Below, piece after piece: positions 20,858-29,258 of a stretch of DNA of 64,000 nt; the stretch's first letter is position 1, and each line of letters starts with the position of its first letter. The position numbers were made by a program, and so were the translations under genes. Origin of the DNA: Bradyrhizobium daqingense (lineage in GTDB: Bacteria > Pseudomonadota > Alphaproteobacteria > Rhizobiales > Xanthobacteraceae); the NCBI RefSeq assembly GCF_021044685.1, contig NZ_CP088014.1:7488001-7552000 (forward strand), given 5' to 3'. A model generated the notes under the pieces. It was given only the letters and a program-made list of their open reading frames with translations. It had not been told where the DNA came from and did not search any database.

Positions 20858-21601
20858 ATGCATGCAGCCAATTCTCCAAATATGTACCATTTAACCAGGA
20901 CCGCGCGTTCGCGCCGTTCGCTGTTGTTGTTTGCTGCGTCGACAGTTTTCCTGCGATTCGGCAATAAGATCGCCGATGCGAAGGAAGCAAAAAGCACGCC
21001 CAAGCCAGATAACCTGCTGTCGCCAGATGCTGCCCTGAAGCGGCTGCTGATGGGAAACGAACGTTATGTCCAGGGTGCATCACGAGCCGACGATCTTAGG
21101 CGCGAGCGTTCGGCTTTGGTCGAAGGCCAAAATCCATATGCGGCGGTTCTGAGCTGCGCCGACTCTCGCGTGGCGCCCGAATTTGTGTTCGACAGCGGGC
21201 TAGGTGATTTGTTTGTCTGCCGCGTCGCCGGCAACTTCGCTAATGATGATACACTCGCCAGTATGGAATATGCGGTCGCAGTACTGAACACGCCGCTAAT
21301 CCTCGTACTAGGCCACGATCATTGCGGCGCGATAGACGCTACGATCAAGTCGCTCCATCAAGATAAGCCGCCGCCAGGGCACATTTCAGCCCTGGTGACC
21401 GCACTTGCTCCCGCCGTGAACGCATCTCTAGGGCAGGCCGGCGATACATCCGCCCGCGCAACCCGAAACAATGTGATCGACAATGTCAACAAACTCAGAT
21501 CGACGGGCCCTATTCTGAAGGCTGCAGTCGAGCAGAACCGGCTGAAAGTCGTCGGGGCCCTGTATCGGATCGACAACGGTAAGGTCGATATTGTCAGCTG
21601 A
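20858..21601 (+). CDS. Exported beta-class carbonic anhydrase
   Basis: 247 residues from ATG 20858, with GAGG 7 nt upstream; a TTG at 20846 overlapping the previous stop is possible. The start (RSRRSLLLFAASTVFL) suggests export, perhaps by Tat. The zinc ligands and Asp/Arg dyad are clear: SCADSRVAPEFVFD (Cys, Asp, Arg) and GHDHCGA (His, Cys). The enzyme interconverts CO2 and bicarbonate. A periplasmic beta-CA beside an exported nuclease-like protein may matter in CO2-rich nodules, but that is inference. Confidence 0.9.
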   Translation: MHAANSPNMYHLTRTARSRRSLLLFAASTVFLRFGNKIADAKEAKSTPKPDNLLSPDAALKRLLMGNERYVQGASRADDLRRERSALVEGQNPYAAVLSCADSRVAPEFVFDSGLGDLFVCRVAGNFANDDTLASMEYAVAVLNTPLILVLGHDHCGAIDATIKSLHQDKPPPGHISALVTALAPAVNASLGQAGDTSARATRNNVIDNVNKLRSTGPILKAAVEQNRLKVVGALYRIDNGKVDIVS

Positions 21602-23002
21602 CACTAGCACATTCACACCCGAGGCAAATCATCTGCCGTGCGATACGGCCCTTCCGCTCCGCTGTTTGGTCCATCGTCTGCGACAAATGCCCCGGATACC
21701 ATCCGCTCCACAATAAATGATCAACTCGGGAAGTGCTTCGGTATGCGTGGCGTCTTGATTCTGCTCATGTTCTACGTACTCATGCTAGCAACACGCGGCG
21801 AGCATCAAAAAACGCACCTAACGCGTCCGACAGCGTTCATGCCTCCATATTGAGTTGCAAACCCAATAGCGTGGTTCCGGCAGCAGATCGCGATAAAGCG
21901 CATTGCCTGGCTGTGAACTCCAGAGCCGGCGACGATCCTGAGATCTTCTGGCTCCGATCGAGCACGCCATGAATGGTGTTGCTTTATCACCAAGCTCAGC
22001 CAGGGCTGCAGATCACATAGAACAACCAGCAGGACTGGCCGCCCGGTCTGTAAACGAACATGCCACCCGCGCCAGTAGGCCAGCCGCATCCATCATTCGT
22101 TAGATAGTCTCGTTCGCCGCCAAGGGACCCGGCCCGCAATGATGATGCCGTTGAAAGCATGGTTGTTTTCACCACGATCTCGCATGCACTGCCTGATATT
22201 GCGCACAATCGCACGACCCGCCCACTTGCACAATTTACTATCCGTCCTCCATAACGAGGTCGATACGAGACGAAACTGGCAGCTTGCAGATTGCATAGTG
22301 TGTACGCGAAGCCCATCAGGTTGTTAGTTGCTGCGGACACAGTAAATTGTGCCAGATTTGTCAGCCCAGGCGAATACCAGAACAATGATTCAAGTGTTGC
22401 GCACCGTCTGCCAGCCAGAAATCATCTGGCAACCGATCGACTTGGCAAGCAAGCTCTTCAACCACGGCGTCGCTCAGTAGGAAACAGAAGACTAGCTTCA
22501 GAACGTGGATCCCTCATCAGTTGCAACGCTCGTAGTGCGGGCATGCTGCGCGAATTTGGCAAGCTCGGCCAAAATCGGAAGCATTGGAAAACCGCCGAAG
22601 ATGGAGGCGCCGGCGGCTGCAAAAGGGGTCGACAGGTCAGAATTCTGCCCGAATTTCTTGAGTCCTGTAGGACAGAAGGTAGACAGCTCGTGTGCTGCAA
22701 CGAGCCTCCTAAGCTCCCCGGGGCCTCTTCGAAGCGCCTTGTCTTTGCTTGCATGAGCCGGGTACTCTTGCAGTCACCTCGAACAGATTTGATCGCGTAA
22801 TTCAGCGTCTTGAGCTCCGTGCGTTTGCTGAACACCAGCTGTCTGGAGGTCCGCTTCTAACCAGGCGCTCACCCGCAGTCGCACGAACGGCTATTGGGCT
22901 GTTGGTGGCATCGGGAGATCGGAGCGGGTGCTAATTTTGGCATTAACGTTGAATCTGGCCGGTCGGCGAACGAGGTCCGCTTCTGTCGTTTTGCTTGCGG
23001 TT
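21602..23002. other. Decayed region between carbonic anhydrase and the NifA-type promoter
   Basis: Several short ORFs on both strands with no known motifs; the minus-strand ORF 21996-22385 looks partly protein-like (MGFAYTLCNLQAASFVSYRP) but has no recognisable family. Confidence 0.4.
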
Positions 23003-23018
23003 TGTTGAGTCAATGACA
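23003..23018 (+). promoter_or_regulatory. NifA upstream activator site
   Basis: TGTTGAGTCAATGACA matches TGT-N10-ACA exactly and sits about 97 bp upstream of a perfect -24/-12 element. Confidence 0.8.
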
Positions 23019-23114
23019 TTGGCGGAAAGTATACACGAAATTCACGAGCATGTGCTGGCACCGCGCGGCGGAATGATCTCGCGAGATTCGGACAAGGCCG
23101 GCAGACATGCTTAA

Positions 23115-23130
23115 TGGCACGCCGATTGCT
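23115..23130 (+). promoter_or_regulatory. RpoN-dependent (-24/-12) promoter
   Basis: TGGCACGCCGATTGCT matches TGGCACG-N4-TTGCW at every defined position. With the NifA site at 23003 it forms a complete NifA-RpoN promoter; the transcript would start near 23142. The first clear gene downstream is the flavoenzyme at 23546, leaving a leader of about 400 nt. Confidence 0.85.
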
Positions 23131-23545
23131 GGAACGATGAAAACTAAGTCGCAGGCTTGAGCGCTCTCCCGAGCATAACTCAGGAACTCCACACTTGGTT
23201 CGACCCGGCTTGTCCGACGTGTGAGCACACGTCCATGGAGAGGACATGACATCGCATGCCCCGATCAACCGCCGGAGACCCAGTCCGGCAACGACGGCCG
23301 ATATCGCGCCGCCGCCTACCGGCTGTTTTGCCGGCCAGCCTCCATGCAACGGCAACAGCTCCATCTCAGTCTAGCTTCCCGGCCCGTAAATTGGGAAGCT
23401 ACCGTGCGCAATCACATGCAAGCGATATCAACTGCGACAACTCTGAGAATGTCCTCCCGCCGGTATGGTATCACCCAGTTTCGCCCCGTGCGCAGTCCAT
23501 GAATGACGCGCGACCATGATCGGCACAAGACGCGGAGGACGATTT

Positions 23546-24712
23546 ATGAACGCTTCACCCGAAAAGCAATGTCCCGAATCCCACACCGCGGCTGCGACCT
23601 GGGATAATCTGTCGCCGCTACTTGTCGAGATCCGTGCGCGTCGCAACGAGTTTGGCCCCGCGCAGGAAATTCCAAAAGAGATCATCGACGGCTTCAGGCG
23701 CATCGGCATCTATCGGGCTATGGTCGCGAAGCGATTCGGCGGCGAGGAGCGAACACCAGCCGAATTTTGCCGCCAGATCGAGCGCATCTCCCAGGCCGAC
23801 GGATCCGCCGGTTGGGTCGCCAGCTTCGGGGATGGAGCTCGCTACCTCGCTGCTCTTCCGGACGACACGCTTCGAAAAGTGTACGCCAATGGACCTGACG
23901 TCGTATTGGCGGGTGCGCTCTTCCCGCTCCAGCCCGCCAGGCGATGCGCCGACGGATTTGTCGTGAACGGCGTGTGGCCATTCGCTAGCGGCTCGCCCGG
24001 GGCGGATTTGATAGGAGTTGGTATAACACTGGAAGACGATCCGGCCGGAGACCTCCCGCGTGTAGCGGTGATTCCGGCAGAGAAGGTTACAATCCGGCCC
24101 AATTGGGACGTCATCGGACTGCGAGGCACCGGAAGCCACGACGTTGTCGTCAGCGACGTCATTGTGCCAGAGCAATGGACCTTGATCCGCGGCGGTCCGG
24201 TGACACTTGATGGGCCGATCTATCGTTATCCGTCCGTCGCTTTCGCTGCGCAAGCGCATGCGATCGTCGGCATCGGGATTGCGCGAGCCGCAATAGACGA
24301 GGTGATCGCCATGGCCGGAAGCCGCGCCTCGATCACTGGAGCGCCCGTGATGGCTCAGCGCGGCTATGTCCAACTTGAAATCGCCAAAGCCGAATCCATG
24401 CTACGTTCCGCTCGTTCCTTCTTTTACGAGGCCACGGAAGAGCTGTGGAAGCAAGCGCTCACGGGCGAGGTAAATCTGAGCACCACGATGCAAGTGCGGC
24501 TCGCCGCGACGAACGCCGCGCGGCAGGGCGCTGAGGTCTGCAGGATCTCGAGCGGTCTTGCTGGAACTGAGGCGCTCTATACCAGCAGCAATCTAGCACG
24601 CGCCATGTGCGACAGCTTCGTGGTTGCCCAGCACGCAGCTTTAAACGAGGGAACGCTTCAGAGTGCTGGCCTCGCCCTGCTCGGAACTGCAATACAGCCC
24701 GGCTTTCCATGA
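23546..24712 (+). CDS. Acyl-CoA-dehydrogenase-like flavoenzyme / group D flavin monooxygenase
   Basis: 388 residues from ATG 23546 (GGAGGAC upstream). The fold is that of acyl-CoA dehydrogenases: N-terminal helices with EIPKEIIDGFRRIGIYRAMV, a SQADGSAGWVASFGDGARY segment, a middle beta domain (FVVNGVWPFASGSPGADLIG), GLRGTGSHDVVVSDVIVPEQW, and a helical C-terminus. This variant (with SGSPGAD and GTGSHDV) matches the HpaB/DszC-like two-component oxygenases that use reduced flavin, more than true dehydrogenases. A complete NifA-RpoN promoter lies 400 bp upstream, so expression in nodules is likely. NifA-regulated hydroxylase-like genes are known in B. japonicum. Substrate unknown. Confidence 0.85.
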   Translation: MNASPEKQCPESHTAAATWDNLSPLLVEIRARRNEFGPAQEIPKEIIDGFRRIGIYRAMVAKRFGGEERTPAEFCRQIERISQADGSAGWVASFGDGARYLAALPDDTLRKVYANGPDVVLAGALFPLQPARRCADGFVVNGVWPFASGSPGADLIGVGITLEDDPAGDLPRVAVIPAEKVTIRPNWDVIGLRGTGSHDVVVSDVIVPEQWTLIRGGPVTLDGPIYRYPSVAFAAQAHAIVGIGIARAAIDEVIAMAGSRASITGAPVMAQRGYVQLEIAKAESMLRSARSFFYEATEELWKQALTGEVNLSTTMQVRLAATNAARQGAEVCRISSGLAGTEALYTSSNLARAMCDSFVVAQHAALNEGTLQSAGLALLGTAIQPGFP

Positions 24713-25734
24713 AGTAAGGGGATCAGGCGCGGGCAACAGGCCACGCGAATGGATTACCGGACCGGCGTCATGATGTGGTCTGCTGCTGAGGACGTGGCGA
24801 CCTTGTTTCAATGTGAACAAAGACACTACTGGGCTCTCCCTCCTTCAAAACGAAACCTCGTATCCTGGACCATTCGTTCGTCATCCAAACACGGCGATGT
24901 TTTTTGAGCCTCTACGCCCCTGCCCGATCATTGACGTGCCGAGCGGGATCTACCTGAATTTCTGCGCAACGGCTCGCGGTTCAACCGACGAACTTTCCAA
25001 ATCACCGAGCGACGGGGCTCGACTCTCGCGGGCTGTGCCGCCTGGGCGCACGGTGCAGCACTGCACGGCGCAATATCCTGGCACTCGACCTTGCCGCTTA
25101 TCGATGCGGCACGCCGACACTGGCAAGGGCAGTACGACATTGATGTGAAGCGTACCGTGCACCTCCATCGGAATGATGGATCAATCTGGCTCTTGGCCGC
25201 TGCTGGCGGATCGGCATCGACGGCGCGGAAGAGACGCTGCGGCCGCATGAGATCGCGCATCGCCTAACCGGCCATCTTCCGGCTGAAGAGACCCATGTCA
25301 GCCCTCCAATACAGCCAGCCCTCTGCCGTTGGGATGGAGTGACATTAGCAAGCTAGACCCGGTTTGGGGCGCGCCGACGAGGCCGCGCGATGGATTGGCG
25401 TGATCGGCAGTAGATCCTGGCGACTGCCGGTAGAGCGGAACCGACGAAGCGGCGTCATGAATGTGCGAACGCCTTGCTGCTACATCGGCTGTCCGATCGC
25501 CACGGCAGCGCCACGGCGCCACGGCCTTAGCTCCTCAGGATCGGATGGACCCGCTGACTGCCATGGCGCTGGCCGCACCCTACGGACCGGCTGGCGCTCA
25601 CGCCGGCCCGAAACCGCACACCAATCGGGCTAACGATAGCCGCCCGCCTTGACGATCACCGTTGTGCGGGTGCGGCCATCACAGAGTCCGTTGATCAGGC
25701 GCGGCATGAATGAGACGCTAGATATGAGTAGCTG
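24713..25734. other. Decayed region before an IS element
   Basis: Contains the gene fragment described at 24938-25266; the rest shows no recognisable gene. Confidence 0.45.
24938..25266 (+). pseudogene. Coding-like fragment of unknown family
   Basis: One plus-strand frame, starting about GAG-CGG-GAT at 24938, reads without stops for over 100 codons to TAA near 25264. It includes AWAHGAALHGAISWHSTLPL and later HWQGQYDIDVKRTVHLHRND, clearly protein-like. No start codon is in place and the last 20 residues look like frameshifted sequence. It is probably the remnant of a larger gene; I do not recognise the family. Confidence 0.4.
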
Positions 25735-25740
25735 CTAGAC

Positions 25741-27266
25741 AGTCGTCCGTGAAGAAGGACTAAGCCACTGATCGGGAATCTCGATTTGGGCTAAGGGGCA
25801 TTTCCAGATTGCAAGGTTTTGATGCTTTGGGCGTCAGAACCTTGCGATTTGGTTTTCGTGGATTCCCTCGAAGCGGGAAGCATGATTCCTTGTCTGCATC
25901 GGAGGGAACGATGCGGCCGAAGAAGCACAAGACGACGGGATCGAACGATCTGTTCCGGGCTCGGCTCGACCAGATCATCAATATGAAGCACGAGCTGGTT
26001 CTGCTCGCCGGCAAGGTCGATTGGGACTGGATCGACGGCGAGATCGCGCCGCTCTACAGCGAGAACGGCAGGCCCGGGATCGAGACGCGCTTCATGATCG
26101 GTCTGCTGTTGCTCAAGCACATTTACGGGCTGTCCGATGAGGAGGTGTGCGAGCGCTGGGTCCATGACCCATACTTCCAGTTCTTCACCGGGGAAGAGTT
26201 CTTTCAGCACACGTTCCCGCACGAGCGCTCGGACCTGAGCCATTGGCGCAAGCGGCTTGGCGACAAGCTGGAGTTGCTGCTGGCCGAGAGCTTGCGGGTA
26301 GCGCACGAGGCCGGTGCATTACGCAGCCAGGACCTCAAGCGGGTTACGGTCGACACCACGGTGCAGCCGAAGGCCATCACCTTTCCGACCGATGCCAAGC
26401 TGCTGCATGCGGCCATCAAGGGGCTCAACCGCCTGGCGATCAGGCACGGCGTCAGGCTGCGGCAATCCTATGCTCGCATCGCCAAGGCCGCCGCGATGAT
26501 GGCCGGCCGCTACGCCCATGCCAAACAGTTCAGGCGGCATCAGCGGCAGTTGCGTATCCTGCGTAGCCGGCTGGGCCGGATCATCCGCGACATCCGCCGC
26601 AAGATCGAAGGCCAGCCAGCACTGGAGCAGGCGTTCGCCCTCCCGCTCGGCCGGGCCACGCAGATCCGCTCGCAGCAGCAGCGCCAGCGCGGCTGGAAGC
26701 TCTATTCCTTCCATGCCCCGGAAGTGGAGTGCATCGGCAAGGGCAAGGCCAGCGCGCCTTACGAGTTCGGCGTGAAGGCCTCCATCGTCACCAACAACCG
26801 CCGGGCTCCCGGTGGCCTGTTCGTGCTGCACGCCAGCGCACTGCCCGACAACCCCTACGACGGTCACACCTTGCGGGACGTCATTGACCGCACCGAGACA
26901 CTCACCGGCTGTCCGATCGAGCGGGCCTATGTCGACAAGGGATACCGCGGCCACGACGCACAAAATCCCCGTCGCGTCTTCATCTCCGGCCAGAAGCGCG
27001 GCGTTTTCGGTGTCATCAAGCGCGAGCTGCGCCGCCGCTCCGCCATCGAGCCCATCATCGGACACCTGAAGGCGGAAGGCCACCTCGGGCGCTGCTACCT
27101 CAAAGGCCGCGCCGGCGATGCCGCCAACGTCGTCCTCTCAGCCGTCGGACACAACTTCCGCCGCATCCTCGCCTGGCTGAGATATCTCTTGTGCCTGTTC
27201 CTGGCCCAGCTATGGCGCACGCTCGCCCGGCCAGCCTCGATCAATCCGGCTTCTTAACGGACGACT
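25741..27266 (+). mobile_element. IS5-group insertion sequence, 1,526 bp
   Basis: Inverted ends match: AGTCGTCCGTGAAGAAG at 25741 and AGTCGTCCGTTAAGAAG read inward from 27266. A 4-bp direct repeat AGAC flanks it (25737-25740 and 27267-27270). It contains one transposase ORF and appears intact. It sits exactly at the 3' end of the FkbM gene on the other strand. Confidence 0.9.
25911..27257 (+). CDS. IS5-group DDE transposase
   Basis: 448 residues from ATG 25911 (GGAGGGAA upstream): MRPKKHKTTGSNDLFRARLD. The N-terminal DUF772 domain carries RFMIGLLLLKHIYGLSDEEV. The first catalytic Asp lies in VTVDTTVQPKAITFPTDAKL, the second in AYVDKGYRGHD, and the Glu in RRRSAIEPIIGHLKAEGHLG. Full length, so probably active. 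The frame continues upstream to 25809 without a better start. Confidence 0.92.
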   Translation: MRPKKHKTTGSNDLFRARLDQIINMKHELVLLAGKVDWDWIDGEIAPLYSENGRPGIETRFMIGLLLLKHIYGLSDEEVCERWVHDPYFQFFTGEEFFQHTFPHERSDLSHWRKRLGDKLELLLAESLRVAHEAGALRSQDLKRVTVDTTVQPKAITFPTDAKLLHAAIKGLNRLAIRHGVRLRQSYARIAKAAAMMAGRYAHAKQFRRHQRQLRILRSRLGRIIRDIRRKIEGQPALEQAFALPLGRATQIRSQQQRQRGWKLYSFHAPEVECIGKGKASAPYEFGVKASIVTNNRRAPGGLFVLHASALPDNPYDGHTLRDVIDRTETLTGCPIERAYVDKGYRGHDAQNPRRVFISGQKRGVFGVIKRELRRRSAIEPIIGHLKAEGHLGRCYLKGRAGDAANVVLSAVGHNFRRILAWLRYLLCLFLAQLWRTLARPASINPAS

Positions 27267-27912
27267 AGACACGCGTATTCCTGAGCAATACATCACCTTC
27301 CACTGCGCGCGGATAGTGAGCCGCCACTTCAAATGATGGCAATAAGCTAAGAATGGCTTGCAGGCTCAACTGCCCTTCGTAGAGCTCGCGATCACTATAT
27401 TCGGTGTAGATAAAGCGCGTGTTGCTCAAGGTCCGCATACCGCCGGCGATAACGTCGGCTTCGGCTCCCTGAACGTCCATCCAGATGAAATCGACTCCGT
27501 CCAATTTGGCTTCGCTGCACCAGTCGTCAAGCCGCCGTGTTTCAACCGAGACAGGCCGATCAAACCGGACCCAATCATACTCGGTAAGATGATTCTTTGG
27601 GCGGCGTATTGAACCGGACAGGTCCCAATCTTTCGCATCCCCATCTGCATTACTCGGATGGAAGTCGATCGTCCCGTTTCGGTCACTGATGGCAATTTCT
27701 AGCAGCTTCACCTTATTGAGGGATGGACCGAGCTTCTTCTTGAAGCGCGCGATCGCTCGGGGGTCCGGCTCAAAGCAGTAAAGCTCGGGTTGCGGGCACA
27801 GCTCGAGGAACTTTTGCGTATCAGTCCCATCATTGCAGCCAATATCCAGGATGACCGGATTCGGCTTCTGCAGAAGTGAGACGATGTGCTGATGTACTTC
27901 TACGGACGACAC
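27265..27912 (-). CDS. FkbM-family SAM-dependent methyltransferase
   Basis: 215 residues from a GTG at 27912 with GGAAGAG 5 nt upstream (the frame stays open to a TTG at 27990). SAM-binding motif I is VILDIGCNDGTDTQKFLELC; motif II region YCFEPDPRAIARF; a later DFIWMDVQGAEADVIAGG is typical of FkbM enzymes, which O-methylate sugars or secondary metabolites. The IS5-group element lies right at the stop: its 4-bp target ends in T and the element begins AG, recreating TAG. The pre-insertion sequence would also have read TAG, so the protein is unaffected. Confidence 0.88.
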   Translation of the reverse strand: MSSVEVHQHIVSLLQKPNPVILDIGCNDGTDTQKFLELCPQPELYCFEPDPRAIARFKKKLGPSLNKVKLLEIAISDRNGTIDFHPSNADGDAKDWDLSGSIRRPKNHLTEYDWVRFDRPVSVETRRLDDWCSEAKLDGVDFIWMDVQGAEADVIAGGMRTLSNTRFIYTEYSDRELYEGQLSLQAILSLLPSFEVAAHYPRAVEGDVLLRNTRV

Positions 27913-28667
27913 AGATGCTCTTCCATGGTGCGCGGAGATCGGATGAATTTTGACTTGGAAGTCGATCACACGCCGGAAGCAGCTGCACAACGTATATCAA
28001 GGTATATTGCTCTTAAATCCGCCAATCCCTTCGATCCTCGACAGCTGTTTGGATGCCATCGACATCAAAAGGAGGGAGTCTATCGAGCACCTCGCGATGC
28101 AATTCTCGACCCTATCGCCGGAAAATGCGGCCTCAGTGAGTCAGATCGCCGTCTTGGCTTTTTGCCAGCCGAAAGAACGCCTTGGTTCAAGCGCCACCTG
28201 CCGGATATGATTTATGGCACGTGCCGAGCAGAGTGGCCCCTCGTGCATAGCAACAGCCCCTCATCTCGATGACAATTGCGCAAAAATGCGCGCTCTCGGC
28301 TCATGGCCGCCATCTCAGATAGTAGCTCCCGGCACTCTCTTCCTCGGAAACGCAGGCGAGGAACGCAACCGTGAAAGCACAGCGGTACGCGATGTCCGGC
28401 GCAATCAAGCTTTCGCGGCGCGTGCAAATTTCTTCAAGTGCTGCCGGCACGATGACCAGGGTGAATTCAATAGGGTTTGAGCGCCGCCGCTGGACACCGC
28501 TTGTGGACCGCACGCTTTGTCCGCCACAGCTGCTAGATGGTGCCGTCAGGCGATCACGTGCAATGCCGGCACCGCCGCCAACACGCGCAGTCTTTCGAAC
28601 TGTCCAACGGCCCCCGGAGCAGCGTTGAAGTGTTCCCGGGATCAAAGCAGTATTCGAAGAAACGCAA
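27913..28667. other. Spacer between FkbM gene and the groESL control region
   Basis: No gene recognised. A plus-strand ORF (27950-28210) includes HLAMQFSTLSPENAASVSQI, which could be a remnant, but has no family I know. Confidence 0.4.
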
Positions 28668-28683
28668 TGTCATTTTCACGACA
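28668..28683 (+). promoter_or_regulatory. NifA upstream activator site of groESL
   Basis: TGTCATTTTCACGACA, an exact TGT-N10-ACA, about 105 bp upstream of the -24 element. Confidence 0.8.
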
Positions 28684-28786
28684 GCGGGCGGGCTGGTGCA
28701 CCTCTACGCGTTTGCTTCTGGACAACACACGCGCAGCCGCTGAATGCTTCAGCGGAACTGGAAGGGCAGATCGCTTAGCGCATTTC

Positions 28787-28802
28787 TGGCCTGACTCTTG
28801 CT
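28787..28802 (+). promoter_or_regulatory. RpoN (-24/-12) promoter of groESL
   Basis: TGGCCTGACTCTTGCT, close to TGGCAC-N5-TTGCW with correct spacing. Transcription should start near 28813, about 50 nt before groES. Matches the known NifA control of a symbiotic groESL copy in B. japonicum. Confidence 0.82.
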
Positions 28803-28861
28803 ACGGGCTGCTTGTCACATTGTGCTTAACTCCAACTTGTTCAGACGCTCAGGAGACCTCT

Positions 28862-29176
28862 ATGAAATTCCGTCCGCTTCACGACCGCGTCGTGGTCAAG
28901 CGTATCGACGCAGAAGAGAAGACCGCCGGCGGCATCATCATCCCCGACACAGCCAAAGAAAAGCCATCGCAGGGCGAAGTCATTGCAGTTGGCCCGGGCG
29001 GCCACGATGATAGCGGCAAGCTAATTCCGATCGACATCGAAGTCGGTGATCGCGTGCTGTTTGGCAAGTGGTCCGGCACCGAGGTCAAGATCGATGGGCA
29101 AGACCTGTTGATTATGAAGGAGAGCGACGTGATGGGTGTTCTCACCGATGTCTTCTCCAAGAAGAAAGCCGCCTAA
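28862..29176 (+). CDS. groES: Co-chaperonin GroES
   Basis: 104 residues from ATG 28862: MKFRPLHDRVVVKRIDAEEK, mobile loop EKTAGGIIIPDTAKEKPSQG, and ending in VFSKKKAA. Forms the heptameric lid of GroEL. The RpoN promoter and NifA site upstream point to the nitrogen-fixation-linked copy (groESL3-like in B. japonicum). groEL follows after 82 nt, in the same operon. Confidence 0.97.
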   Translation: MKFRPLHDRVVVKRIDAEEKTAGGIIIPDTAKEKPSQGEVIAVGPGGHDDSGKLIPIDIEVGDRVLFGKWSGTEVKIDGQDLLIMKESDVMGVLTDVFSKKKAA

Positions 29177-29258
29177 TTCACAGCAAAGCTCACCCCTCCT
29201 GAGGAGAGCCCATCGGGCGCGCCAAAGGATGACTTAATAGGGACTGAAGGAATTTTCT

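Noticed and set aside
26319..27083. 254-codon minus-strand ORF
   Set aside because: Shadow of the IS5-group transposase.
28044..28059. Minus-strand TGGCATCCAAACAGCT upstream of the FkbM gene
   Set aside because: Two mismatches at -12 and no NifA site; could not be distinguished from chance.
28212..28227. -24/-12-like TGGCACGTGCCGAGCA
   Set aside because: The -12 part is poor, it is 650 bp from groES, and a much better promoter with a NifA site exists at 28787.
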